A stretch of 64,000 nt of DNA from Halorussus sp. MSC15.2 (GTDB taxonomy: Archaea; Halobacteriota; Halobacteria; Halobacteriales; Haladaptataceae), in contig NZ_VSLZ01000001.1 of assembly GCF_010747475.1 (NCBI RefSeq), positions 310,001 to 374,000 on the forward strand, written 5' to 3'. Of this stretch, positions 52,396-61,348 are shown one piece after another; the stretch's first letter is position 1, and each line of letters begins with the position of its first letter. Below the pieces are notes generated by a model. It searched no databases. It was not told the origin of the DNA and saw only the letters and a program-made list of their open reading frames with translations. A program made the translations under genes and the position numbers.

Positions 52396-52563
52396 CTAAA
52401 ATCTTCGTTGCCCCAACTCGTCTAAGGGGATAACTTCAAGGCAGTCTTCGCATTGCACTTTGTTTTTTGACATCACCTGAAGGCCGTCCTCATATTGTGT
52501 TCCGATTCTTCCACCGTGTTTGTAGTCCCATTCGTGGCCACACGCTGGGCACAACTCTGGCAC
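52396..52563 (-). CDS. 55-residue zinc-ribbon protein of the element
   Basis: Read from the sequence: GTG start at 52563, TAG stop at 52396-52398. The product begins MPELCPACGHEWDYKHGG and ends in VIPLDELGQRRF. CPACGHEW and CEDC give the four cysteines of a zinc ribbon. An in-frame stop lies shortly upstream, so it cannot be much longer. A TATA-like TTATATGG is near 52610 on its strand. Such tiny zinc fingers are common in haloarchaeal plasmids and viruses and probably bind nucleic acid or protein. Confidence 0.7.
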   Translation of the reverse strand: MPELCPACGHEWDYKHGGRIGTQYEDGLQVMSKNKVQCEDCLEVIPLDELGQRRF

Positions 52564-52838
52564 ATCGGCATTTTTTTGGTCGTGCCATATTCTCCATCAC
52601 TGCGGCAACCACCATATAATTAATCATTATGTTATTTCTAAAACCATACTGAGGCGTCATACTTGTGAGATATTCAATAGGATAATCCTATAGCCGAAGT
52701 AGCGCACTCCTTTGCCCGAGAAGGAGTGCGGGGCATAGTAAGAAGACCGGTTCCTCAACAGCAAACGCAAATGCAACAACCTTTCAGATTTACAACTGGG
52801 ATTTCAACCTATGGACTGTTACGAATGTTCTGTTTTGC
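52564..52838. other. AT-rich gene-free stretch with a 10-bp stem-loop
   Basis: CGCACTCCTT (52703-52712) and AAGGAGTGCG (52721-52730) form a perfect stem with an 8-base loop. No gene is seen. The adjacent GCCGAAGTAGCG at 52693 recurs inverted at about 55681, beside the tRNA. Confidence 0.45.
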
Positions 52839-53408
52839 CTATTTTGCCTCCCACGAGGAAAGCAGTCCTGCACGCCACAACCCCACGCTTATCACAACCG
52901 CAAGTATACCACCGAACCCGAGAATGATATAAACTATATCCGGGTCAGCATCTGTTCCGACTAGCCCGGTGACTCCTGCTCGTATGAAATTAATCAGAAC
53001 TAATGCTATAGTCAAGAGCGCAATTGCGCGGTTTACATCATGTTGGCGTCGGTCTCGGTCATCCTCACGCTCTGTTTGGTATTCTTGCATCTCTCGCTCA
53101 TGCGCTATCTTGAACCCCTCTGCTGTCAGACCGAATCTTTTCCCACCCCCAGCAGACTCTAACTCACGAGCACAATTTACCGACTGTAGATATCTAAGTG
53201 ATTCACGGATTTCATTCTCCTCTCGTCCTGTCTTATCAGCAAGGAATTCTATAGTATCTCCTCCACCGGGTACACCCGGTGCACTTCTTACCGTCATGTT
53301 AAAAGACTCTGGAGTATCTTCGACGGTATCTTCGTGAATATACTGTTCGTGATTATGCAGTAACCGAAGAATCTCCGCCCAGAGCGGTTCTCTATCATTT
53401 TTGGTCAT
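52839..53408 (-). CDS. Winged-helix protein with two C-terminal membrane helices
   Basis: 189 residues. Residues 5-110 look like a winged helix: LWAEILRLLHNHEQYIHED, then LADKTGREENEIRESLRYLQSV and FGLTAEGFKIAHE. An acidic/basic helical linker follows and then two helices (about 128-146 and 156-177). The codons are AT-richer than host genes, in line with the element. Such HTH-plus-membrane proteins may be membrane-linked regulators or effectors. No family name is claimed. Confidence 0.75.
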   Translation of the reverse strand: MTKNDREPLWAEILRLLHNHEQYIHEDTVEDTPESFNMTVRSAPGVPGGGDTIEFLADKTGREENEIRESLRYLQSVNCARELESAGGGKRFGLTAEGFKIAHEREMQEYQTEREDDRDRRQHDVNRAIALLTIALVLINFIRAGVTGLVGTDADPDIVYIILGFGGILAVVISVGLWRAGLLSSWEAK

Positions 53409-53552
53409 GCTCGTGTATTCTATCCCCTTTATCGCTTACCGCTAGATATAGAGTTCTAACAGGATTCTACTAGTAGATGTTGTCCATTGAACGCGCCGAT
53501 GGCGTTCTTCCGTATGGAAAGGACTGCTGTTTGGACAAACTGTGGTAAGACC

Positions 53553-54308
53553 TTAGACCTCTCGAACGATGTCCTCTGCTTGCTTTATTAACCGCTCAAC
53601 GTCCCGCCTATCAGGCTCTTTCTCGTTTGCATGGGCACAGTCATTACGAATATCAGCGAGATATCCTAGTTGGCTCTTCGTTGTGTCCGTTATTTCGCCT
53701 GCATCATACAGAGTTTCAGCAAGAGAGCGTATTCCATCAGAATGCCGGTACTCTAAGTCACGCTCGCTCACTTCACAGAGAGTCAGAAGATGACGCTCAA
53801 GGGCTACACCAGTAACCACACCGGCGGCTCTGATATTCCCAGCGTCCCAAAGGTCCTTAGCCTGATACAGTTCCTCGGTGAGAATTTCGTCCGAGATTCC
53901 TTTTCGGACTTTCAAGCGTTCTGTTTCCAATTTCGAGGGAATAGATAGAAGAATATTCTTTTGTCGGGAAATGATGCGACGGAGAATACCGCAGTATCGG
54001 TCTGCTTTCTTATACTCCATTCCATCAAAATGAAGCAGTTCGTCCATGTCAGAGTATGCTCCTCTAAAGTCAGCCTCCCTTTCTGGTAGATACTCGGAGA
54101 CCAACGTCAAGCCCCGGTTATACCAGACCTCGTACTGTTCATCAACTTGGTCTACTAGCGCCCAATCCACGCGGTCAGTTTTGATTTTCCCCCCAGAAGT
54201 GGAGTTTTGAGCAAGGTCATACAGGGTGCTGTTTATATCCTCTATTTCGGACACTAAACCATCAATCTCATCTCGTAGTTGGTCTGATTTTCCATCAATT
54301 TCATTCAT
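53553..54308 (-). CDS. HEPN-like protein, possible RNase effector
   Basis: 251 residues. The N-terminal 45 residues are coiled-coil-like (DQLRDEIDGLVSEIEDINSTL). The C-terminal half has a HEPN-like helical pattern: AGNIRAAGVVTGVALERHLLTLCE and IRNDCAHANEKEPDRRDVERLI, with R-N-D-C-A-H fitting the Rx4-6H active-site motif of HEPN nucleases. Many such proteins cut RNA in toxin-antitoxin or anti-phage systems. No nucleotidyltransferase antitoxin is adjacent, but the wHTH-membrane gene is encoded 144 bases downstream. A defence role is inference; the motif is directly visible. Confidence 0.7.
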   Translation of the reverse strand: MNEIDGKSDQLRDEIDGLVSEIEDINSTLYDLAQNSTSGGKIKTDRVDWALVDQVDEQYEVWYNRGLTLVSEYLPEREADFRGAYSDMDELLHFDGMEYKKADRYCGILRRIISRQKNILLSIPSKLETERLKVRKGISDEILTEELYQAKDLWDAGNIRAAGVVTGVALERHLLTLCEVSERDLEYRHSDGIRSLAETLYDAGEITDTTKSQLGYLADIRNDCAHANEKEPDRRDVERLIKQAEDIVREV

Positions 54309-55601
54309 TATCGTGACCGAAGAAGTGGACGTCTAAAATGATTTACTCTCTCTTCGGTGCCCCCGAAGGGTGACCGAGCGGGAAAGCATGAGAAAAACGT
54401 GGAAAAGAGAGATTTTGTTACAATTGCGGGCAACATCGGGAACCGGACGCCAGCCGAGTTCACTCTACAGCGAAAATCTACTCTACTACGGGCTTACTCG
54501 GTGGCCGGTCACCAGTTCCCGGTCACCCGTTACCGTGGAGGTGACCAGTCAGCCTTCAGTCCCCAACTTCACAACTGCCCATGCTGTCAGTTCCTTATAG
54601 TATCCGGGACTTCAGCAAATTGCAGTTTGATAAACTAAGGGTGAGTTTAATAGGGGTGAGGGTAGGACAGGTAACGTCGCCGCCAGATACAGAGAACATC
54701 CACAATCACAGAACTCGCTCAGAGCGCCATATGGGCGTCTTGACGGGTTTGATTTCTCCGCGAGAGGGATACATCGTTTCAACTCAAGAAACCGTCAGAA
54801 CCGCTTCTGATTCGTTCTGGCTTCTCGCTAGATTTTACTATACCAGCGACGTGAAGAAGTGCCTGCTATATCCGGATGAACCCCGTTATCTCGCCCTGTA
54901 TAGCCTCCTTGTACCCGCTATGGTTATCTGTACTGTTACCCGTACTCTGTTACTTCCGGCTGTCCTTCCCGATGTTACCAGTACGGTGTTCACCTACTCT
55001 GGTACCAGTAGTTGTTATACAGTATTGTAGGGGGTGGGCACCTTGGACACTTTTGATAATTGAGAACTATTGGTGAGTTTTCTTCTGGTGACCATGGGGT
55101 GGGAACTACAAATTTCTGGCCAATTTGATTTGAACTATTCTTCAGATTAGGTAGACACCTCGACAATCAGACAGAAATAGTTGTGGTGACCATGCAATCC
55201 GTGATGACCGGTCACCGGGCAACAGCCGATAATGGAGGTCGCGCTTCTTGATTGATACCGAGTCTTCCGGTCGGACTGAATCCGCCAACCACGGTGACCC
55301 TGACGCACGTTGTAAAACTACCAAAATTATCGGGCAAAGTAACGTTTGAGGTGGCATTTCCCTATTGGTTGATGTTCTAACCTTACCTCTCCTTCCTGCT
55401 GATTTCCGATTGATTGATTGATTGACTGAATTTTCGCTAAACGCGGTACGCTGGAGGGTCATTGCGCGGGCGGGTGTCCTTGGCAAAGGCAGAACACCGG
55501 CAAAACCCTCCGCAAGACGGGTGGCATTCCTGATGGTATCCGGGGTAAAAACTATGTGAGAAGGGCGCTGTACTGGAATTACAGCCAGCGCCGCAGGCGC
55601 A
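54309..55601. other. 1.3-kb gene-poor part of the element with clustered GGTNACC sites
   Basis: No reading frame here looks like a protein gene. Heptamers GGTGACC or GGTCACC begin at 54369, 54507, 54521, 54540, 55087, 55185, 55210 and 55293, eight in 930 bases. A tandem GATT run (four to five units) is at about 55413. The TGGTGACCATG context is shared by the copies at 55087 and 55185. Replication origin, regulator array or decayed DNA are all possible. Confidence 0.5.
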
Positions 55602-55635
55602 AGCCTAGGCCGGGATTTGAACCCGGGCTCTCGTC
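55602..55635. repeat. Right attachment site inside tRNA-Thr
   Basis: 34-base copy identical to 51225-51258, here as part of the intact tRNA gene. Integration left the tRNA whole. Confidence 0.88.
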
Positions 55636-55673
55636 CTTACCAAGGACGCGCTTTACCTCTAAGCTACCCAGGC
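55603..55673 (-). tRNA. tRNA-Thr (anticodon GGT)
   Basis: 71 bases on the minus strand. Acceptor arms GCCTGGG and CCTAGGC pair (one G-T), D-arm GCTTAGAGGTAAAGC, anticodon arm CGTCC-TTGGTAA-GGACG, T-arm CCGGG-TTCAAAT-CCCGG. The loop gives anticodon GGT, reading ACC. No intron. The CCA end is not encoded. It is the integration target of the element to its left. Confidence 0.95.
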
Positions 55674-55751
55674 GCACTCCGCTACTTCGGCGCGTTTCAT
55701 GGTATGCCCGGAAACCTCTTTAGGCGTTTCGATTCCCGTCGGGGGAGACGG

Positions 55752-56489
55752 TCAGGGGTCGGTGGCCGAGGGCCGGGGGTCCTCCGCGGGACCGAACTGC
55801 CGGGGGTCCGGCGCGTCGGCCACGGCTTCCTCGACCGCGTCGGCGACCGAGTCGGGCGACTCCGGATGGTCGCCGTCGAGCGACTCGGCCAGTTCCGCGG
55901 CGTAGGAGAGCAGCGCGTCGGAAGGTTCGGACCCGAACGCGGTCGTGCCCGCCACCACCGCGAGTTCGAACACGTCGGTCTCCAGCGCGTGCGGTGCGGT
56001 CGGGCGACCCTGCTGGTCCTCGGTCTCGTCGCGGCCGAACGACTGGACGGTCTCGACCGCCTTGTCGGCGGCCTCGGTCCGCGCGAGCAGCGAGAATCCG
56101 CGGGCGACCATCACGTCCGCCGCGAGGATGTCGATGTTGCTGTCGGTGTGTGGCGGGTCGCGGTCCCACGGCGACTCGTCGGCGAGCGCGCGGGTGAGGC
56201 GCAGTCCCTCGTAGATGAGTTGGACGCCGGCGGCGCGCTCCTCGACGCCCACGGGACCGCTCCCAGTTGCACGTCCGTCGGTACTGCCCGGTAGCTCCCC
56301 CGTTCCGCTCGGTTTCCGGCCTCCGGTCGCACTCGCACCCTCGACGGCCCCCGCGGAGGTGAGGGCCAGTACGCCCGGCACCATCGCGGACTCGTCGAGG
56401 AGCGAGTGGATGCGTTCGCGGAGTCGGTCCGGCGCAACGTCTCGAACCGCCTGTCGTCCTGCCTCTCGTGCCCGGACGGCCGCTTCCAT
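55752..56489 (-). CDS. Uncharacterised haloarchaeal helical protein (DUF7114-like)
   Basis: 245 residues, rich in Ala, Glu and Asp, predicted mostly helical. SNIDILAADVMVARGFSLLARTEAADKAVETVQSFGRDE recalls polyprenyl-synthase-like helical folds in outline, but the DDxxD motifs are missing; only positions 118-155 are meant, key residues D-I-L-A-A-D. The middle (residues 50-85) is a low-complexity insert. It is divergent from the enoyl-CoA hydratase gene with 50 bases between. Function unknown. Confidence 0.7.
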   Translation of the reverse strand: MEAAVRAREAGRQAVRDVAPDRLRERIHSLLDESAMVPGVLALTSAGAVEGASATGGRKPSGTGELPGSTDGRATGSGPVGVEERAAGVQLIYEGLRLTRALADESPWDRDPPHTDSNIDILAADVMVARGFSLLARTEAADKAVETVQSFGRDETEDQQGRPTAPHALETDVFELAVVAGTTAFGSEPSDALLSYAAELAESLDGDHPESPDSVADAVEEAVADAPDPRQFGPAEDPRPSATDP

Positions 56490-56539
56490 TGCGCGACCCT
56501 TACGACGGAATCGCCAAAGACCTTTGGAAACCGACTCCG

Positions 56540-57259
56540 ATGTGCGAACGTGACGGGACCGTGATTCGGACGCAGGAGTACGACCGCGTGCGGGTCGTGA
56601 CGCTCGACAGGCCCGACCGACGCAACGCGCTCACGCCCGACGGACTCGACGCGCTCGAAGCGGCGGTGACCGACGCCGACCAGCCGGTCGTCTACCTCCG
56701 CGGCGAGGGACCGGCGTTCTGCGCGGGCGCGGACCTCGACGTGGTGGCCGGACTCGACCGCGAGGCGGCCGAGGCGTTCGCCGAGCGCGGCCAGCGCGTC
56801 GCCGACGCCATCGAGGACGCCGACAGCGCGGTCGTCGCTGGCATCGACGGCCCGGCCCGCGGCGGCGGGGTCGAACTCGCGCTGGCCTGCGACCTCCGGG
56901 TCGCCACGCCGGAGGCGACCTTCGCGGAACCGGGCGTGAAACTGGGACTGTTCGGCGCGTGGGGCGGAACCGCGCGCCTCCCCCGAATCGTCGGCGAGGG
57001 CGAGGCGCTGGACCTCGCGCTCTCGGGTCGGACCGTGGACGCCGAGGCGGCCCGCAGGATGGGACTCGTCTCCCGGGTGGCCGACGACCCCCGGGCGGTC
57101 GCCGACGAACTCGCCGCCAACGACCCCGAGACCCTCCGCCTCGTGAAGGAACGCATGCGCGACGACTCACCGCCGGAGGTCCAGCAACGCCGGGAGACGG
57201 AGGTCTTCGGTCGCCTCGTGGACCGCCACGCCGACGCCATCGCCGACCGGCGCGAGTAG
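56540..57259 (+). CDS. Enoyl-CoA hydratase/isomerase family protein
   Basis: 239 residues from ATG 56540; the longer frame from 56468 is antisense to the divergent gene. Crotonase fold with the CoA/oxyanion motifs VVTLDRPDRRNAL, GPAFCAGADLDVVAG and AGIDGPARGGGVELALACDLRV. The catalytic Glu positions are replaced in part: FAEPGVKLGLFGAWGG keeps a Glu. It hydrates or isomerises an acyl-CoA. No beta-oxidation partner is nearby. Confidence 0.9.
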   Translation: MCERDGTVIRTQEYDRVRVVTLDRPDRRNALTPDGLDALEAAVTDADQPVVYLRGEGPAFCAGADLDVVAGLDREAAEAFAERGQRVADAIEDADSAVVAGIDGPARGGGVELALACDLRVATPEATFAEPGVKLGLFGAWGGTARLPRIVGEGEALDLALSGRTVDAEAARRMGLVSRVADDPRAVADELAANDPETLRLVKERMRDDSPPEVQQRRETEVFGRLVDRHADAIADRRE

Positions 57260-57496
57260 TGAGCTACCGCCGTCCGTTCTCCCGGCGCGCGCTGGCACGA
57301 CGCCGCCGTGCGTCGTGCCCATCTGCGCGAGGGAGTCGCCGCCGTCCGGCGGCCGACGAGGCTGGGGAGGCGGGAGGCCTACGGTTGCGGTGCGGTCAGT
57401 TGCGGTACTCCGTGGCTCAAGCAGTAGCTAGCTCCCTTCCACTTTCAGCTCTCCTCGACGGTACGGTCAACGGTCTCCCCTCACCCCAAAACCGAT

Positions 57497-58452
57497 TCAA
57501 ATCAACAGCCCCGACTGCAACACCGCGATGAGTCCGGTCAGCGTCACCACGCTCGCAACCGTACTGGCGAAAATCGCGGTGCTCACGTACTCCGGTCCCG
57601 ACAACCCCTCGCCGTCGCCCGAATCGTACTCGATGGAGAGAATCAGCGGCGTGACCGCGGCGGGCATCCCGCACTCCAGCACGAATACCCGCGCCACCGC
57701 CGGATTCGCCCCGAGACCGAGAACCAGCGCCACTCCCACGCCGACCAGCGGTGCCACGACCAGTTTCAGGCCGTTCGAGACGCCGACCCGCGAGATGGCC
57801 GCGCCGTGCTGAGTGTTGGCGAGTTGGATGCCGAGCATCAGCAGCATCACCGGGATGGAGGCGTCGCCGACGAGTTGCAGCGTCTCCATCGCGGCGGTGT
57901 CGGCGGCCGGGACGACTCCGGCCCACCGCGCGACCCACGCCGCGACCACGGCGTAGACCAGCGGGAGGCGAAACACCTCGGCGGCGGCCGACCGGAGGTC
58001 GGTCGTCTCACCGCGGGACGCCAGATAGACGCCGACGGTGTACATCAGCACCGACTGCCCGCGATGTAGAGGACCGCCGTCGAGCGGCCGACCGCGCCGA
58101 ACGCGAACGCCGACAGGGGGATGCCGTAGTTGCCCGCGTTCGGGAACGACGACGAGAGGACCAGCGCGCCCAGTACGGGTTCGGACTCGCCGAGAAGTCG
58201 GCCGACCCCCTCCGCCAGCGCGACCATCACCAGCGTGAACAGACCGACACCGGCGAGCAACTTCGCGGCCAGTCCGCTCGAAATCTCGGAGGTGGCGAGA
58301 CTGTGGAAGATGAGCGCGGGCGTCAGGACGTAGATGGTGACGGTCCCCAGCGCGTCTACGTCCACTTCGCGGACTTTCCCGAGCAGGAAGCCGACCGCCG
58401 CGACGGAGAGGACCGGAAGGATGGCCGTCCCGAGCGCAGAGACGAGTGACAC
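57497..58452 (-). CDS. AEC (auxin efflux carrier) family permease, frameshifted near 58057
   Basis: About 318 residues when one missing base near 58057 is restored (GCGGGC[C]AGTCG), joining YIAG to QSVLMYTVGVYLASRG. Ten helices, with the family Asn-Pro region SSSFPNAGNYGIPLSAFAFG and the second-half counterpart VFVLECGMPAAVTPLILS. It exports or imports a small organic acid; the cargo is not readable. It stands alone. Confidence 0.85.
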
Positions 58453-58665
58453 GTCTCGGACGGTGACGGTTCGTCGTTACAAAGGTGTCGGAGGCGGCTA
58501 AGTGCGGTGGTTTTCTCCGGGTGTCGGTTCGCGCTCTCCCGGTATCTGTGTCCGATTCTCCCGCTCGGTAACCGTCCCTCGTCGCCGAGACGGGCCGCAG
58601 GAGACGCCGCTATCGAGTGTCGAAACACCGACAGAACGGAGGCAACTCGGCGGCGACGGGAGCGC

Positions 58666-59571
58666 TCACTCCTCGCCCGGCGGATTCAAATCCCGCTGGA
58701 ACTCGTCGAAGACCTCCATGTCCTCGGGCAGGTCGTACTCGATGCGCCGGGATTCCTTGTCGGTCTCGACGTCGGCGTCGAGGGGTTCGGCGACCTCCTC
58801 CCATCCGGGCTTGACCTTGATACTCTTGGCCGGTTGTCCGGCCGCGATGTGGTGGGCGGGCACGTCGCTCTGGACGACCGACTTCGCGGCGACGATGGCG
58901 TTCTCGCCGACTCGCACGCCCGCGCGGACCATCGAGTCGTAGGTGACCCGAACGTCGTCCTCGATGACGGTGTGGTAGTTTCGCACCTCGGTCTGGTCCA
59001 CCACGTCGTGGTCGTGGGTGTAGACGTGCGCGGAGTCGGAGACGGAGACCCGGTCGCCGAGGGTCAACTCCCCGCGGTCGTCCAGATGCACGTCGTCGTG
59101 GACGACCACGTTGTCGCCGACGGTGATGTTGTGACCGTAGGTGAACGTGATGCCCTTGAAAAAGCGGCAGTCGTCGCCGCACTCCGCGAAGAGGTGGTCG
59201 GCGAGCATCCGGCGGAACCGGAGCGCGAACTCCACGTTGTCGGCCATCGGCGTGGCGTCGAACTGCCGCCAGAGCCACTGGAGGTGCTTGGACTGCTGGA
59301 ACTTCTCCTCGTCCTTCTCGGCGTAGTACTCGCTCTCGAGGGTCGCGTTACACGGGTCGTAGCTCTGGAGGCGAATCTCCTCGGCGGGCGAGACGCGCTC
59401 GCCGTTCTGCCACCGCTCGTAGGCCTCCCTGTCTCCGTGGAGGTCCACCAGCACCTGCTCGACCACCTCGCAGGTGTCCTCGTCGCTCGCTAGCCGCGTG
59501 TCTACCTCGGCGATGAACTCTTCGAGTGAGGCCTCCATCTCGTCGGAGAGGGATACGTGTCGTTTGGTCAT
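58666..59571 (-). CDS. Left-handed beta-helix acyltransferase-like protein
   Basis: 301 residues. The N-terminal 120 residues are helical and include MADNVEFALRFRRMLADHLFAECGDDC, like the maltose O-acetyltransferase N-terminus (around residues 110-135). From about residue 135 hexapeptide repeats follow (ITVGDNVVVHDDVHLDDRG, GVRVGENAIVAAKSVV) with VSVSDSAHVYTHDHDVVD as the likely His active site and AGQPAKSIKVKPGW at the end. It probably moves an acetyl or other acyl group to a sugar or similar acceptor. Confidence 0.88.
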   Translation of the reverse strand: MTKRHVSLSDEMEASLEEFIAEVDTRLASDEDTCEVVEQVLVDLHGDREAYERWQNGERVSPAEEIRLQSYDPCNATLESEYYAEKDEEKFQQSKHLQWLWRQFDATPMADNVEFALRFRRMLADHLFAECGDDCRFFKGITFTYGHNITVGDNVVVHDDVHLDDRGELTLGDRVSVSDSAHVYTHDHDVVDQTEVRNYHTVIEDDVRVTYDSMVRAGVRVGENAIVAAKSVVQSDVPAHHIAAGQPAKSIKVKPGWEEVAEPLDADVETDKESRRIEYDLPEDMEVFDEFQRDLNPPGEE

Positions 59572-59713
59572 ACAGGGTCCTCCGTCGCTTATATTTCGAA
59601 TGCTACTCGTCCTGACTTGATGGGGGTTTTGGTTGTGGTGGGAACCGCCGGGACCGACCGGCGCGCTCGCGGCGGAAACTGGCCGACGACCCCGCGGGGC
59701 AGTCTCGAGCGGT

Positions 59714-61261
59714 TCAGGCCAGGAAGACGTGTCGCGGCCGGTCGGCCAGCACGTCGCGGCCCCAATCGACGGTGTCGGCGAAGTCGTCGCTCCGGAAGAA
59801 CGCCATGGCGTCGTCCTTGGACTCCCACTGACTGGCGATGAACATGTCGTTCTCGTCCTCGCGGTTGGCCAGCAGGTCGGTCTCGAGGTGGCCGTCCATC
59901 TCTCCGAGCAGGCCGCCGACCGTCTCGAACTTCTCCACGAAGTCCTCGCGGTGTTCGGGCTTGACGGTGTAGAACATCCCCATCGTGCCGAACCCGCTTT
60001 CTTCTCCCGCGCGGGCGACGATGCCCGGCAGGTCCGAGAGGAACCCGCCCGCGGTGTCGGCCGCGCTCTGGGTCTCCCAGATGCTCACGACTGCCGAGCG
60101 GCCGCCGTGCGGGTTCTCGTACACGGCGGTCTTGACGTGCGTATCGTAGTGGTCGAAGTTCTTCCGGAGACCGTCCACCTCCTCGAAGAGTTCGTCGGGG
60201 TCGGCCTCGGAGTAGAGGACCATCGCGTACACGTCCTCGCCGTGGGGTTGGCCCGCGTAGATGTCGAGGTCTTCGAGTTCGCCGCGGATACTACCGGCGT
60301 CGTCCTCGGCGGTCGAGTCGTCTCCGTGGTGGTGGTCGCTGTCACCGCCGTGGTGACCGCCCGACTCGCCCGAACCGTGGTGCCCTTCGCCGTCCCCGTG
60401 GCCGTGATGGTTCTCGGACTCGCCGTGGCCGTGTCCGCCCTCGCCGTGGGGATGGCCGGATTCGCCCGCCCCTTCCTCGGCGGGGACTGCCTCACCGGCC
60501 ATGAACTGGGGGAGGTCCTCCGGCGGGAACTGGCGGCCGAAGTAGAACGGCCCGAACTCGGCGTACTTGGAACTGCTCTCGTCGAACCGGAGTTCGTACA
60601 GCAGGTCCTTGATGTCGGTCGGGTCGTTGCTGAACAGGTCCACGCCCCACTCGAAGTCGTCGAAGCCGATGGACCCGGAGATGACCTGCGACACCTGTCC
60701 GGCGTAGGTCTTGCCGATTTCGCCGTGGGTGTCCATCATGTCGGCGCGCTCGTCGAACGGCAGGTCGTACCAGTTCTCCCCCGGTTCGCGGCGCTTGTCC
60801 ATCGGATAGAAGCAGACGAACTCGCTGTCGGGAATCTGGGGGTAGAGTTTGCTCTCGGCGTAGCGTGCAAGTCCCGTGTCCTCGATTTCCTCGGGCGGTT
60901 TCGTCATCTCCTCGGAGGTGTACCCGCCGACCTCCGTCACCGAGACGTAGGAGTTACTCTGCTCGGTGTACTCGGCGAACGCGGTGTCCTCGAACGCGCG
61001 CTCGGCGGTGTCGAGGTCGGCCATCGTCGGCCGGAAGTGGAGGACCAGCAGGTCGGCCTTGTGGCCGAGCATCGAGAAGATGGCCGAGGAACCGTCCTCG
61101 GCGTCGGTCACGTCCACGCGCTCGCGCAGGAACGAGACGCCATCTTCGAGCGCGGCCTCGCGCTCTCGCTCGGGGGCGGCGCGCCACGCGTCCCAGTCGA
61201 TGGTCTGAAAGTCGTGTAGCGCGTACCAACCCTCGTTCGTCGCAGGGGGTTCTCTCGTCAT
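59714..61261 (-). CDS. pitA: PitA: chlorite-dismutase-like (HemQ) domain fused to an ABM-like domain
   Basis: 515 residues from ATG 61261 (MTREPPATNEGWYALHDF). Residues 10-240 are a chlorite-dismutase/HemQ-like domain: WYALHDFQTIDWDAW, LHFRPTMADLD and YVSVTEVGGY, with the PFYFGRQF region near residue 255 and a candidate haem His near DTHGEIGKTY. A His/Gly/Glu-rich linker (about 275-330) may bind metal. Residues 340-515 form an antibiotic-monooxygenase-like ferredoxin fold. The same fusion is known as PitA in Haloferax. It may take part in haem decarboxylation or detoxification, alongside the hemG-like gene in this window. Confidence 0.9.
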   Translation of the reverse strand: MTREPPATNEGWYALHDFQTIDWDAWRAAPEREREAALEDGVSFLRERVDVTDAEDGSSAIFSMLGHKADLLVLHFRPTMADLDTAERAFEDTAFAEYTEQSNSYVSVTEVGGYTSEEMTKPPEEIEDTGLARYAESKLYPQIPDSEFVCFYPMDKRREPGENWYDLPFDERADMMDTHGEIGKTYAGQVSQVISGSIGFDDFEWGVDLFSNDPTDIKDLLYELRFDESSSKYAEFGPFYFGRQFPPEDLPQFMAGEAVPAEEGAGESGHPHGEGGHGHGESENHHGHGDGEGHHGSGESGGHHGGDSDHHHGDDSTAEDDAGSIRGELEDLDIYAGQPHGEDVYAMVLYSEADPDELFEEVDGLRKNFDHYDTHVKTAVYENPHGGRSAVVSIWETQSAADTAGGFLSDLPGIVARAGEESGFGTMGMFYTVKPEHREDFVEKFETVGGLLGEMDGHLETDLLANREDENDMFIASQWESKDDAMAFFRSDDFADTVDWGRDVLADRPRHVFLA

Positions 61262-61348
61262 GCGTGGACGTTGTGAGCGCCCGACCAAGGATGTTTTGAG
61301 TTTGTCTGCCGGTGGCGGTCCAACTCGGGCACCGTTCGCGTCTTCTCG

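Larger units (their letters stand above)
51225..55635. mobile_element. Integrated genetic element at tRNA-Thr(GGT), about 4.4 kb
   Basis: Bounded by 34-base direct repeats, with a tyrosine integrase just inside the left end and an intact tRNA at the right. GC content falls sharply from about 52350 compared with flanking DNA. Genes: integrase, zinc ribbon (52396), wHTH-membrane protein (52839), HEPN-like protein (53553). A gene-poor 1.3-kb stretch rich in GGTNACC follows. No capsid, replication or conjugation gene is seen, so it is a minimal island, satellite or remnant. Confidence 0.85.

Noticed and set aside
54581-55030. A 149-residue protein gene in the element
   Set aside because: Composition is unlike haloarchaeal or element proteins, with no start signal or motif; it probably arises from AT-richer noncoding DNA.
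55142-55486. A 114-residue minus-strand gene in the element
   Set aside because: Basic low-complexity sequence with no recognisable domain, and it overlaps the GGTNACC cluster.
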